DNA of 64,000 nt, taken from the NCBI RefSeq assembly GCF_014649795.1, contig NZ_BMTS01000014.1:219740-283739 (forward strand), in the 5' to 3' direction. Under the pieces are notes generated by a model. It saw only the letters and a program-made list of their open reading frames with translations. It ran no database searches and was not told where the DNA came from. Made by a program: the position numbers and the translations under genes. The stretch comes from Streptomyces melanogenes. GTDB lineage: Bacteria > Actinomycetota > Actinomycetes > Streptomycetales > Streptomycetaceae. Of this stretch, positions 50,602 through 59,121 are shown piece by piece. Each line of letters opens with the position of its first letter. Position 1 is the first letter of the stretch.

Positions 50602-51434
50602 GCACCACCGTCCCGGCCGTCTCCGCCTTCCCGGTCGTCCACGTCCCGTAGCTCCTGGCGCGGCCCCTTGTCGCGGTTGCGCCAGGAGGCGGTGACGGTG
50701 GCCGGGAGGTGGGTTGCCCACGGTCGTATGAGCAGGGCGAGTGCGGCGCCGATGGTCAGGCCCGGCAGGGCCCACCACCAGCCGGTCGTCGTCGAGTTGG
50801 TGGAGGCGCTCTTGCCGGCCGTTATGGTCGCCGACTCCACCTGCTCCGGCTCCGGCTCGGCCGGTGGCGTCGTCCACTCCTGTGGCGCCACCCCGGTGGA
50901 GCCGGTGCCCGTGACCGGGCCCATCACCCCCAGTTTCTTCAGCAGTGCCCGCAGTTCGGCGGGGCTCTGGGAGCGGTGCCAGTAGCCGTTGAAGGTGCGG
51001 GAGAGGTCGGCCGCCGTGTGTATCCAGACCGTGGTGGTGTCGTCGCTGGTGAACACGCGGTCCAGCCGCCATGGGGCAATGTCGTGGGCCATCCAGGTCA
51101 CATTGATCTGGCGGGAGTGCATCGCCGCGTCCAGCGACGGCGGGCGCTCCTTCTGACCCTGGTTCGGCTGGCCGAGCAGGGTCATCAGCGTCGAGTAGTC
51201 CGCGTCCGAGGAGTAGCGCGCGGCCGTCTGCTGGCTCTCCGGGGACACGATCAGCACGCTGGTCGGGCCGCCCGCGTGTGCGGTCGGTGCGGCCAGCAGG
51301 CCCAGTGCCACAGCCACGGCGAGGGACAGGATCCCCCGCACCACGGGCCCGCCGCGCCTTCGCCCGCCCGGGCCCCGGCCCCGTACCGCCGAACCAGTCC
51401 TCGTCGTCCCCGTCCGTGCTCCTCGCCACCGCAT
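50598..51434 (-). CDS. Exported single-span protein, last gene of a sigma-factor operon
   Basis: A 278-residue protein. After about 33 basic residues it has a signal sequence (VVRGILSLAVAVALGLLAAP, cut after AHA). A ~150-residue outer domain follows (SVLIVSPESQQTAARYSS and VTWMAHDIAPWRLDRVF), then a spacer, a C-terminal membrane segment (WWWALPGLTIGAALALLI) and an acidic cytoplasmic tail. The fold is unknown. It stands 83 bp after the anti-sigma-like gene on the same strand and shares its 4-base stop region (CTAG) with glyA. It may sense or modulate the envelope signal for the sigma factor, which is inference from position. Confidence 0.83.
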   Translation of the reverse strand: MRWRGARTGTTRTGSAVRGRGPGGRRRGGPVVRGILSLAVAVALGLLAAPTAHAGGPTSVLIVSPESQQTAARYSSDADYSTLMTLLGQPNQGQKERPPSLDAAMHSRQINVTWMAHDIAPWRLDRVFTSDDTTTVWIHTAADLSRTFNGYWHRSQSPAELRALLKKLGVMGPVTGTGSTGVAPQEWTTPPAEPEPEQVESATITAGKSASTNSTTTGWWWALPGLTIGAALALLIRPWATHLPATVTASWRNRDKGPRQELRDVDDREGGDGRDGGA

Positions 51435-51517
51435 GGGATCCCCCAGCCGCCCCCGGTACGGGCCCTCCGTACCGCGTCACTTCTGGTACACCGCCCGAGC
51501 CGCCGGGGTTCCCGGTT

Positions 51518-52360
51518 TCAGGGGGTCGAATTCGCGATCTCCTGTGCCCGGGACTTCGACGGCTCGCCCTCAAGGCGCAGGGTCAGCTCGCCGTGCTTCT
51601 GCCAGACCAGCGTCGGGCCCGCCGTCCGCACCACCGGCTCGTACGGCTTCCCCTCCTCGTCCTGGAGGAGCATCCGCAGCTCATGGGGCTCGGCGAACCA
51701 CAGCGCCGAGTCGTCGCCGTGCACCCGCGCCGACTCCCAGGGCACGTGGATCGTCTTGTAGAAGAGCGGGGCGGGTGTCGCCCGGAACTCATCGATCCGG
51801 ATCGTCCGGCCGCCGTCCGGGTGCCAGCAGACCGACAGGATCCGGCGGTCCGCCGAGACCGAGGCGCCCGCCGGTCGGCCCAGCGCCGACGGCAGCAGCG
51901 GATCGAACCCGGCCCGCGCCGCCGCCTCCAGCACCGAGAGCGGACCCGTCCCGCCCGTGCACTCCGGCGCCCCGCCACCGGGCGATCCGGCGCGCGTCGC
52001 CGTGGGGTCGACCCGGGCGGCCACACCGCCGAAGCCGAACCAGTCCGCCACCGCCGCGCGGACCGGGGGAGTGAGGACGAGGATCACCAGCAGGCCCGAG
52101 AGCGCGGCCGCGAGGGCGCGCCGGCGGCGCCGGGCCCAGGCGCGGGCCCTTGCCCAGCGGCCCGGCGGCTCGGCCACCGGCACCGGCACGTGCTCCGCGA
52201 GGATCCGGGCCAGCACCCGCTCGGCCATCGACTCGCCGTCCACATCGGGCACGCGGATGCCGCGGCCCAGCGCCCGCAGCTCCTCCGGCAGCGAGGTGCC
52301 GCCGGGGCGGCCATCGGTGTGGCCGCCGTCCTTGCGACGGTCGTCGGCGTCTTCACTCAT
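51518..52360 (-). CDS. Membrane protein, probable anti-sigma factor for the adjacent ECF sigma factor
   Basis: A 280-residue protein overlapping the sigma gene by 8 bp. A ~75-residue cytoplasmic helical part (LPEELRALGRGIRVPDVDGE) precedes one membrane segment (ALAAALSGLLVILVLTPPV) and a ~165-residue outer domain. No zinc-binding HxxxCxxC motif is present, so it is not a ZAS-type anti-sigma factor. Position and topology still make an anti-sigma role likely. ATG 52360 is used, since a GTG four codons upstream lies too close to AGGAGG. Confidence 0.85.
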   Translation of the reverse strand: MSEDADDRRKDGGHTDGRPGGTSLPEELRALGRGIRVPDVDGESMAERVLARILAEHVPVPVAEPPGRWARARAWARRRRRALAAALSGLLVILVLTPPVRAAVADWFGFGGVAARVDPTATRAGSPGGGAPECTGGTGPLSVLEAAARAGFDPLLPSALGRPAGASVSADRRILSVCWHPDGGRTIRIDEFRATPAPLFYKTIHVPWESARVHGDDSALWFAEPHELRMLLQDEEGKPYEPVVRTAGPTLVWQKHGELTLRLEGEPSKSRAQEIANSTP

Positions 52361-52958
52361 CCCCCTTCTCACCTCCTCCCAGGACGTCCGGCGGCAGGAT
52401 CCGGCCCAGTTTCCGCAGCGCCCGGTTGAGCCGGGACTTCACCGTGCCGCGCGCCCAGCCCAGCGCGGCCGCCGTCTCCGCCTCGTCCATCTCCAGGAGA
52501 TAGCGGCAGGTCACGACCTGGCGGTGCTCCTCGCTCAGCTCGTCGAGCGCGGCCGTGAGCTGCGCGCGGCGCTCCTCCTCGACCGCGGCGACCGCCGGGT
52601 CCGCCGATTCCGGTATCAACGGCTCGGCCTCCGTCAGCGCCGCCTCCCGGCCCGTGGCGGCGCGGTGGCGGGCCGAGGAGCGCACTGTGTTCCTCGTCTC
52701 ATTCACCACGATCCGTATCAACCAGGGCCGGAACGGCGAGCCGTCCCGGAAGCGGCCCAGCGTGCAGTACGCCTTGAAGAACGCGGACTGCACCACGTCC
52801 TCCGCGTCCGCCCCCGCGCCGAACGCCGCCGCGACCCGTAGCGCCGGGGCCGTGTGGGCGCGCACCAGCTCCGCGTACGCCTCCGCCTCCCCGGCGCGTA
52901 CGCGTGCGATCACCGCGGCCTCGTCGACGTCGATCCGGCCCCCCTCCCGCGTCCTCAC
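52353..52958 (-). CDS. ECF-type RNA polymerase sigma factor
   Basis: A 201-residue extracytoplasmic-function sigma factor. Region 2 runs from YAELVRAHTAPALRVAAAF through DAEDVVQSAFFKAYCTLGRF (with the DAEDVVQ promoter-melting helix) to FRPWLIRIVVNETRN. Region 4 is LTAALDELSEEHRQVVTCRY, then EMDEAETAAALGWARGTVKS. GTG 52958 is the first plausible start. It is followed by an overlapping membrane gene and a third exported protein, a typical signal-responsive operon that is usually autoregulated. The promoter specificity is not visible here. It is divergent from trpS. Confidence 0.93.
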   Translation of the reverse strand: MRTREGGRIDVDEAAVIARVRAGEAEAYAELVRAHTAPALRVAAAFGAGADAEDVVQSAFFKAYCTLGRFRDGSPFRPWLIRIVVNETRNTVRSSARHRAATGREAALTEAEPLIPESADPAVAAVEEERRAQLTAALDELSEEHRQVVTCRYLLEMDEAETAAALGWARGTVKSRLNRALRKLGRILPPDVLGGGEKGDE

Positions 52959-53140
52959 ACCTCACATACACCGCCCGGCGCGGATCGGTTCCCACTCGTT
53001 CCGGACACGTTCCCGGTGCCCGCGCCGACTCGTTCGTGTGGAGCCCCCGGCCCCTTCGTGGGTTCGTCCCTGGAGCCGGGTGCGGGTTCGTATCCACAAC
53101 CGTTTCCGACCTCTCCGCACCACCTGAGAGAATGATGAGC

Positions 53141-54208
53141 ATGGCCTCTGATCGCCCGCCCGTCGCCCACCACCACCCTCAAGGGAATGGCTTCGCCATG
53201 CAGCATCGCCCGCGAGTGCTCTCCGGAATCCAGCCCACCGCAGGCTCGTTCCACCTCGGCAACTACCTCGGCGCGGTCCGCCAGTGGGTGGCGCTGCAGG
53301 AGTCCCACGACGCGTTCTACATGGTCGTGGACCTGCATGCGATCACCGTTCCGCAGGACCCGAAGGAGCTGCGGGCCAACACGCGGCTCGCCGCCGCCCA
53401 GCTGCTGGCCGCCGGGCTCGACCCGGAGCGCTGCACGCTCTTCGTGCAGAGCCACGTGCCGGAGCACGCCCAGCTCGCCTGGGTCATGAACTGTCTGGCG
53501 GGCTTCGGCGAGGCGTCCCGTATGACGCAGTTCAAGGACAAGTCGGCGAAGCAGGGCGCCGACCGCGCCACCGTCGGCCTCTTCACGTACCCGATCCTCC
53601 AGGTCGCGGACATCCTGCTCTACCAGGCCAACGAGGTCCCGGTCGGCGAGGACCAGCGCCAGCACGTCGAGCTCACCCGTGACCTGGCCGAGCGGTTCAA
53701 CGGCCGGTTCGGGGACACGTTCAAGATCCCCAAGCCGTACATCCTCAAGGAGACGGCGAAGATCTACGACCTGCAGGACCCGTCGATCAAGATGAGCAAG
53801 TCGGCGTCCACGCCGAAGGGCCTGATCAACCTGCTCGACGAGCCGAAGACCACGGCCAAGAAGGTCAAGAGCGCGGTCACCGACACGGACACGGTGATCA
53901 AGTACGACGCCGAGAACAAGCCGGGCGTCTCCAACCTGCTGACCATCTACTCCACCCTCACCGGCAAGACGATCGCCGAGCTGGAGACGGAGTACGAGGG
54001 CAAGATGTACGGGGCGCTGAAGACGGACCTCGCCGAGGTGATGGTGGAGTTCGTCACGCCGTTCCGGGACCGGACGCAGGAATATCTGGACGACCCCGAG
54101 ACGCTGGACTCGGTCCTGGCCAAGGGTGCGGAGAAGGCGCGGGCGGTCGCCGCCGAGACGCTGGCCACGGCATATGAGCGGGTCGGGTTCCTGCCCGCCA
54201 AGCACTGA
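53141..54208 (+). CDS. trpS: Tryptophanyl-tRNA synthetase
   Basis: A 355-residue class I synthetase charging tRNA-Trp. The HIGH-type motif HLGN is within GSFHLGNYLGAVRQW, and KMSKS is in PSIKMSKSAS. QVADILLYQANEVPVGEDQ and MTQFKDKS are typical. The N terminus contains a His/Pro-rich insertion (PPVAHHHPQGNGFAMQH) before the conserved RPRVLSGIQPTAG, so an internal ATG at 53198 is a possible alternative start. In-frame ATGs at 53132 and 53135 also exist. No T-box or attenuator was seen. Confidence 0.96.
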   Translation: MASDRPPVAHHHPQGNGFAMQHRPRVLSGIQPTAGSFHLGNYLGAVRQWVALQESHDAFYMVVDLHAITVPQDPKELRANTRLAAAQLLAAGLDPERCTLFVQSHVPEHAQLAWVMNCLAGFGEASRMTQFKDKSAKQGADRATVGLFTYPILQVADILLYQANEVPVGEDQRQHVELTRDLAERFNGRFGDTFKIPKPYILKETAKIYDLQDPSIKMSKSASTPKGLINLLDEPKTTAKKVKSAVTDTDTVIKYDAENKPGVSNLLTIYSTLTGKTIAELETEYEGKMYGALKTDLAEVMVEFVTPFRDRTQEYLDDPETLDSVLAKGAEKARAVAAETLATAYERVGFLPAKH

Positions 54209-54389
54209 GCCGCGCGGTGGGGCGGGGCGGGGGGGCGTGCGGCGCGCGGGCATGGCCCGTGGGCCGGGGCGTGCCCCGGGCCGTGTGACCTGTGGCCCCG
54301 CCGAGGGCTCTGGCCAGAACGGCGGCGCGCCCGCCACACTGCACACTGACGGACACAGACGTACCCGGACAACGACGGAGGAGAACGAC

Positions 54390-54965
54390 GTGGGGACCGT
54401 AACGCTCGGCGTTTCGATCGCGGTCCCGGAGCCGTACGGCAGCCTGCTCCAGGAGCGGCGCGCGGGCTTCGGGGATCCCGCCGCGTACGGGATTCCCACG
54501 CACGTCACCCTCCTTCCGCCGACCGAGGTCGACGCGGCGTGCCTGCCCGCGATCCGGGCGCATCTGGCCGAGGTCGCCGCGGCGGGGCGGGCGTTTCCGA
54601 TGCGGCTGTCCGGGACGGGGACGTTCCGGCCACTGTCGCCGGTGGTGTTCGTGCAGGTCGTCGAGGGTGGGGCGGACTGTGCGTGGTTGCAGCAGCGGGT
54701 GCGGGATTCGGCGGGGCCGCTCGTGCGTGATCTGCAGTTTCCATACCACCCGCATGTGACCGTGGCGCACGGGATCTCCGAGGAGGGGATGGACCGGGCG
54801 TTCGCCGAGCTGGGGGGGTTCGAGGCGGAGTGGACGTGTGGGGGGTTCGCTCTGTATGAGCAGGGTGGGGACGGGGTGTGGCGGAAGCTGTACGAGTATG
54901 GGTTTGGGTTGAGTGGGGTGCCGGTGCAGGGCGGGTCTCGGGATGAGCCGTCTGTTCGGGCGTGA
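54390..54965 (+). CDS. 2H-phosphoesterase (2'-5' RNA ligase family)
   Basis: A 191-residue protein with the two HxT motifs of 2H phosphoesterases: HVTLLPP in the first half and HPHVTVAHG in the second. Members hydrolyse 2',3'-cyclic phosphates or join 2'-5' RNA ends, and the substrate here is unknown. The GTG start follows GGAGGAG at 7 bp. It is regularly found after trpS in Streptomyces, so a link to tRNA processing is conceivable. The last ~25 residues (VPVQGGSRDEPSVRA) look unstructured and base use there is less GC-biased. Confidence 0.9.
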   Translation: MGTVTLGVSIAVPEPYGSLLQERRAGFGDPAAYGIPTHVTLLPPTEVDAACLPAIRAHLAEVAAAGRAFPMRLSGTGTFRPLSPVVFVQVVEGGADCAWLQQRVRDSAGPLVRDLQFPYHPHVTVAHGISEEGMDRAFAELGGFEAEWTCGGFALYEQGGDGVWRKLYEYGFGLSGVPVQGGSRDEPSVRA

Positions 54966-54989
54966 GGCTTCCCCACCCCGCCCCTTCCC

Positions 54990-55195
54990 TTAACCCTCCG
55001 GGGGTGAGGGGGAGGAAGGTTCGTTCCCGGGGGCTTCGCCCCCGGACCCCCTTGCGGGGGCCTGCGGCCCCTGCGCCCCGCTTCGGGGCTCCGCCCCGGA
55101 CCCCGTTCGTTCGTCTGCGGACCGTGCTGGGCTGGTCGCGCAGTTCCCCGCGCCCGTGAAGGGCGGGGCCTGCGGCCCCTGCCCCCGTCTGTGCG
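54990..55195. repeat. Dispersed palindromic element, copy D (half copy)
   Basis: The left outer arm (55110-55120) and left inner arm (55134-55157) are present, but the right arms are missing. The GC-rich hairpin module seen behind copies A and C lies here on the left in reverse orientation (about 54998-55105). It fills the gap between the convergent RNA ligase and dprE2 genes. Confidence 0.85.
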
Positions 55196-55252
55196 GATGG
55201 CCCTGCGCGCCGCCTCGCTGGCGGGTGGGTGGGTTTCTCGGGGCTCTGCCCC

Positions 55253-56008
55253 CTACACCGGCAACCTCCGGAAAATCGGCCGCGGCACATGCCTCAGTGC
55301 CGACATCACCACCCTCAGGGCCCCGGGCACCCACACCACCTCCGACCGCCTTCTCAGGCCCGTCTCGATCGACTCCGCCACCGCCTCGGGGGTCGTCGCC
55401 AGGGGGGTCTCCGGGAGGCCCAGGGTCATCTTGGTGCGGACGTAGCCGGGGCGGACCACCATGACGTGGACGCCGGAGCCGTGGAGGGCGTCGCCGAGGC
55501 CTTGGGTGAAGGCGTCCAGGCCCGCCTTGCTGGAGCCGTAGATGAAGTTGGTGCGGCGGGCGCGTTCGCCCGCTACCGAGGAGAGCACCACCAGGGAGCC
55601 GTGGCCCTGGGTCTGGAGGGCCTTCGCGCAGATCAGGGACGCCGAGACCGCGCCCGTGTAGTTCGTCTGCGCGACCCGTACCGCCGCAAGGGGCGACCCC
55701 TCGTCCCGTACCTGGTCGCCCAGGATCCCGAACGCCAGCAGGACCATGTCGATGTCGCCCTGGGCGAAGACCTTGTCCAGGGCCGTCTCGTGCGAGGCCG
55801 CGTCCAGCGCGTCGAACGCCAGCGTGTGCACGTCCGCGCCCAGCTCCCGCAGCCCCGCCGCGGCCGCGTCCAGCGCGGGCGACGGGCGGCCCGCCAGCCA
55901 GACCGTACGGGTCCGGCGGGCCACCAGCCGGCGCGCCGTCGCCAGGCCGATCTCGGACGTACCGCCCAGGACCAGCAGGGACTGCGGGGCGCCGAATGCG
56001 TCCTTCAT
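55253..56008 (-). CDS. dprE2: Decaprenylphosphoryl-2-keto-erythro-pentose reductase
   Basis: A 251-residue short-chain dehydrogenase. It shows the NAD(P) loop LVLGGTSEIGLATAR, NYTGAVSASL and the catalytic Ser/Tyr/Lys in VVLSSVAGERARR and IYGSSKAGLDAFTQGL. With DprE1 it epimerises decaprenylphosphoryl-ribose to decaprenylphosphoryl-arabinose. dprE1 lies 35 bp upstream in the same operon, and the matching prenyl-phosphoribose synthase and phosphatase genes are divergent. ATG 56006-56008 has AGGAG seven to eight bases upstream. Confidence 0.93.
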   Translation of the reverse strand: MKDAFGAPQSLLVLGGTSEIGLATARRLVARRTRTVWLAGRPSPALDAAAAGLRELGADVHTLAFDALDAASHETALDKVFAQGDIDMVLLAFGILGDQVRDEGSPLAAVRVAQTNYTGAVSASLICAKALQTQGHGSLVVLSSVAGERARRTNFIYGSSKAGLDAFTQGLGDALHGSGVHVMVVRPGYVRTKMTLGLPETPLATTPEAVAESIETGLRRRSEVVWVPGALRVVMSALRHVPRPIFRRLPV

Positions 56009-56043
56009 CTCGTAACTCCTCACTCCTCAGTGGATGGCGAACG

Positions 56044-57399
56044 TCAGAGGTTCAGGCGGCGGGAGAGGTCTGAGGTGAAGACCCCCTCCGGGTCCAGTTC
56101 GCGGCGCAGGCGGCGGAATTCCGGCAGCTTCGGATACATCCCCACCAGTACCTCCGGGCGTACCCTCGCGTCCTTCGCCAGGTAGACCCGGCCACCCGCT
56201 GCCGCCACCTCCTCGTCCAGCTCGTCCAGGAAGCCGCCCAGGCCCGGCAGGGTCGCCGGGATGTCCAGGGCCAGGGTCCAGCCGGGGCGCGGGAAGGAGA
56301 GCCAGCCGGGGTCGGACTCGCCGAAGCGTTTGAGGACCGCCAGGAAGGACGGGCAGCCCCGATGCGCGATGCGGCGTACCACGCGGCGCAGCGCCTCCTC
56401 CTGGCCGTGGCCGACCACGAACTGGTACTGGACGAAGCCGCCCCTGCCGTAGATCCGGTTCCAGTGCGGGACGCCGTCCAGGGGGTGGAAGAACGCCGCG
56501 ATCGACTGGAGCTCGCCCGTGCGGTGCCTCGGGGCCTTGCGGTACCAGAGTTCGTTGAACGCCCTGACTGTTGCCTTGGTCAGGAGGCCCGGTGGGAAGT
56601 GGCTTGGCACGAAGGGGAGGTGGGGCGCTTTGAAGCGTAGGGGGGCGCCCTGCGCGCGCCTTGGTAGTGCCTCCAGTGGTGCGTGGTCGCCCCTCGTCAG
56701 GACCGCTCTGCCCGTCCTCGCGCCCCGCGCCAGCAGGTCGATCCACGCCACCGAGTAGCGGTAGCGGTGGTCCGTCGCCGTCAGCCTCGCCATCAAGTCG
56801 TCGAGGTCCGTCGCCCGTTCCGTGTCCACCGTCATCAACGACGTCTGTACGGGGTGGAGTTGGAGCTCGGACGCGAGGATCACCCCCGTCAGGCCCATTC
56901 CGCCCGCCGTCGCCCTGAAGAGGTCGTCCGTGGGCTTCAGCCTGCGGACCTCGCCGTTCGCCGTCAGCAGGTCCAGCTCGCGCACATGGCGCGAGAACGC
57001 GCCCGAGCCGTGGTGGTTCTTGCCGTGGATGTCCGCGCCGATCGCGCCGCCGACCGTGACGTACCGCGTCCCGGGCGTCACCGGCACAAACCAGCCCAGC
57101 GGCAGCAGGACTTCCATCAGGCGGTGCAGGCTGACGCCCGCCTCGCAGACCACCACGCCCGCCTCGGCATCGATCGTGCGGATGCGATCCAGGCCGGTCA
57201 TGTCCAGGACGGCGCCGCCCGCGTTCTGCGCGGCGTCGCCGTACGCCCGGCCCAGGCCCCGTGCGATGGACCCGCGCGCCCCGCCCGCGAGGACGGCGGC
57301 CACCGCCTCCTCGTACGTACGCGGGCGGACCAGCCGGGCGGCCGTCGGGGCGGTGCGGCCCCAGCCGGTCACGGGGGTCGGGGGAGTGGCGGCAGGCAT
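56044..57399 (-). CDS. dprE1: Decaprenylphosphoryl-beta-D-ribose 2'-oxidase
   Basis: A 451-residue FAD enzyme of the VAO type. The FAD-binding half shows GRAYGDAAQNAGGAVLDM, GTRYVTVGGAIGADIHGKNHH-type sequence (GGAIGADIHGKNHH) and AGGMGLTGVI. The substrate half has LAVLKRFGESDPGWLSFPRP and GWTLALDIP. At the position of the Mycobacterium tuberculosis Cys387 (GWNICVD) this protein has Ala (GWTLALD). It is the first gene of a dprE1-dprE2 operon divergent from the prenyl-phosphoribose genes. Confidence 0.95.
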   Translation of the reverse strand: MPAATPPTPVTGWGRTAPTAARLVRPRTYEEAVAAVLAGGARGSIARGLGRAYGDAAQNAGGAVLDMTGLDRIRTIDAEAGVVVCEAGVSLHRLMEVLLPLGWFVPVTPGTRYVTVGGAIGADIHGKNHHGSGAFSRHVRELDLLTANGEVRRLKPTDDLFRATAGGMGLTGVILASELQLHPVQTSLMTVDTERATDLDDLMARLTATDHRYRYSVAWIDLLARGARTGRAVLTRGDHAPLEALPRRAQGAPLRFKAPHLPFVPSHFPPGLLTKATVRAFNELWYRKAPRHRTGELQSIAAFFHPLDGVPHWNRIYGRGGFVQYQFVVGHGQEEALRRVVRRIAHRGCPSFLAVLKRFGESDPGWLSFPRPGWTLALDIPATLPGLGGFLDELDEEVAAAGGRVYLAKDARVRPEVLVGMYPKLPEFRRLRRELDPEGVFTSDLSRRLNL

Positions 57400-57586
57400 G
57401 GGAGCGACCGTAGCGAGGGTTCTGCTCTACGTGCGGTGCTATGCCCTATTCATTGAGATACTCACCGAAATGGGTGATTGAGTGAGTGTCAAGCGGCATT
57501 GACGCGCATCTGGCGTCGCCGCCGGGGAGAGTCGCGTACGGCTGACGGCCGATCGGCGGGGCTGTCTCACGGAATTGGGGTGGCAG
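57400..57586. promoter_or_regulatory. Divergent promoter region of the arabinose-donor genes
   Basis: A 187-bp gap with a locally AT-rich core (about 57440-57500), including a short hairpin TCACC-GAAAT-GGGTGA. It must serve dprE1 on the left and the PAP2-UbiA-GtrA operon on the right. No known operator was recognised. Confidence 0.5.
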
Positions 57587-58180
57587 ATGCGGTACTCCGA
57601 CGCGGACCACCGGCTGCTTTCGGCGCTGCGCGACTGCGGGGCGCAGCCACGGGTGGCCGCCGTCGCCCGCGCGTTCTCGCTCGCCGGGGAGCACGGAGCG
57701 GTGTGGCTGGCGGGCGGGGCGCTCGCCGCCGCCGTCGACCGGGAGCGGCGCGCGGGCTGGCTGCGGGGCGCGGTGGTGGTCGCGGGGGCGCATCTGATCA
57801 GCATGGGCGTGAAGCGGGTGGTGCGGCGGCCCCGGCCGACCGCACGGGAGCCGCTGGTGCGCACCGCCGGACGGCACTCCTTCCCCAGCTCGCACGCCAC
57901 CTCGGCGGCCGCCGCGACCGTCGCGTACGGCGCGCTGCGGCCCGCCGGGGCGCGGCTGGTGCCGCCGCTCGCCGCCGCGATGTGCGTGTCCCGGCTGGTC
58001 GTGGGCGTCCACTACCCCTCGGACGTGCTGGCCGGAGCCCTCCTCGGCGCGGCCACGGCCCGGCTGGGGGCGGGGTGGGTGGGCAGCCCGCAGTTCCCGG
58101 GCGGCTCGCAGCCCCTGAGCAACCCGCAGCCCCCCGGCCACCCGCGCCCCCCGCTCCGGACCACCGGAGCCCCCGCATGA
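57587..58180 (+). CDS. PAP2-family phosphatase (decaprenylphosphoryl-5-phosphoribose phosphatase type)
   Basis: A 197-residue membrane phosphatase. All three signature motifs are present: KRVVRRPRP, the PSSH block in RHSFPSSHATSAAAA, and SRLVVGVHYPSDVLAG. In mycobacteria the enzyme at this place (Rv3807c type) removes the 5-phosphate before DprE1 acts, and the divergent dprE1E2 genes support the same role. ATG 57587 is chosen, and a TTG four codons upstream is possible. The stop overlaps the next ATG (ATGA). Confidence 0.9.
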   Translation: MRYSDADHRLLSALRDCGAQPRVAAVARAFSLAGEHGAVWLAGGALAAAVDRERRAGWLRGAVVVAGAHLISMGVKRVVRRPRPTAREPLVRTAGRHSFPSSHATSAAAATVAYGALRPAGARLVPPLAAAMCVSRLVVGVHYPSDVLAGALLGAATARLGAGWVGSPQFPGGSQPLSNPQPPGHPRPPLRTTGAPA

Positions 58181-59121
58181 CCCGCCCCGGCCTCGTCGTT
58201 CTCGAAGAGCGGGCCGCCCGGCACCCGGGGCGGCGCGCGCTCGGGGTGCCCGCGGGCGTGCTCAGGACCGCGCGCCCCCGGCAGTGGATCAAGAACGTGC
58301 TGGTGGCCGCCGCGCCCGCCGCCGCCGGGCAGCTCGACTCCCGGCACACCCTGCGCCAACTCGCCCTGGTCTTCGTGCTGTTCACGGCCGCCGCCTCCGC
58401 CGTGTACCTCGTCAACGACGCGCGGGACGCCGCCGCCGACCGCGCGCATCCGCAGAAGTGCCACCGGCCGGTGGCCACCGGGCAGGTGCCGGTGCCGGTC
58501 GCGTACGCCGTCGGGGGGCTGCTCGCCCTGCTCGCTCCGCTCGGCGCGGCCCTCACCTGCAACGCCATGACGGCGACCCTGCTCACCGGGTACGTGGTGA
58601 TGCAGCTCGCCTACTGCGTCAAGCTCAAGCACGTCCTCGTCGTCGACCTCGTCGTGGTCACCGCCGGGTTCCTGATGCGGGCCATGATCGGCGGGGTCGC
58701 GCTCGCCATCCCGCTCTCGCGCTGGTTCCTGATCACCGCCGGGTTCGGCGCGCTGTTCATGGTCGCGGCCAAGCGGTACTCCGAAGCCGTCCAGATGGAG
58801 GGGCGTGGCGGCGCGACCCGCGCGCTCCTGGACGCGTACACCACCGGCTACCTGCGGTTCGTCTGGCAGCTCGCGGCCGGCGTCGCGGTCCTCGCGTACT
58901 GCATGTGGGCGCTGGAGAGCGGCGGCATGGCGGGCGGCTCGCTGCTGCCGTGGCGGCAGCTGTCGATGGTCCCGTTCATCGGCGGGATCCTGCGGTACGC
59001 CGTGTTCGCCGACCGGGGGAGCGCCGGCGCCCCCGAGGACGTGGTCCTGCACGACCGGGCGCTGGTGGTCATCGGTCTGGTGTGGGTCGCGCTGTACGGG
59101 CTCGCGGTGGCCGACCTGTGA
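58177..59121 (+). CDS. UbiA-family decaprenyl-phosphate phosphoribosyltransferase
   Basis: A 314-residue polytopic membrane prenyl-phosphate transferase. LRTARPRQWIKNVLV is the typical cytoplasmic start. The first Asp-rich motif is in LVNDARDAAADRAHP and the second in the YSEAVQ region after AAKRYSEAV. About nine membrane helices are visible. By similarity to Rv3806c it makes decaprenylphosphoryl-5-phosphoribose from PRPP. It overlaps the upstream phosphatase (ATGA) and the downstream GtrA gene (GTGA). Confidence 0.92.
   Translation: MTRPGLVVLEERAARHPGRRALGVPAGVLRTARPRQWIKNVLVAAAPAAAGQLDSRHTLRQLALVFVLFTAAASAVYLVNDARDAAADRAHPQKCHRPVATGQVPVPVAYAVGGLLALLAPLGAALTCNAMTATLLTGYVVMQLAYCVKLKHVLVVDLVVVTAGFLMRAMIGGVALAIPLSRWFLITAGFGALFMVAAKRYSEAVQMEGRGGATRALLDAYTTGYLRFVWQLAAGVAVLAYCMWALESGGMAGGSLLPWRQLSMVPFIGGILRYAVFADRGSAGAPEDVVLHDRALVVIGLVWVALYGLAVADL

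Noticed and set aside
51518..52360. Zinc-binding (ZAS-type) anti-sigma factor
   Set aside because: No HxxxCxxC motif is present in the cytoplasmic part. It is called only a probable anti-sigma factor by position and topology.
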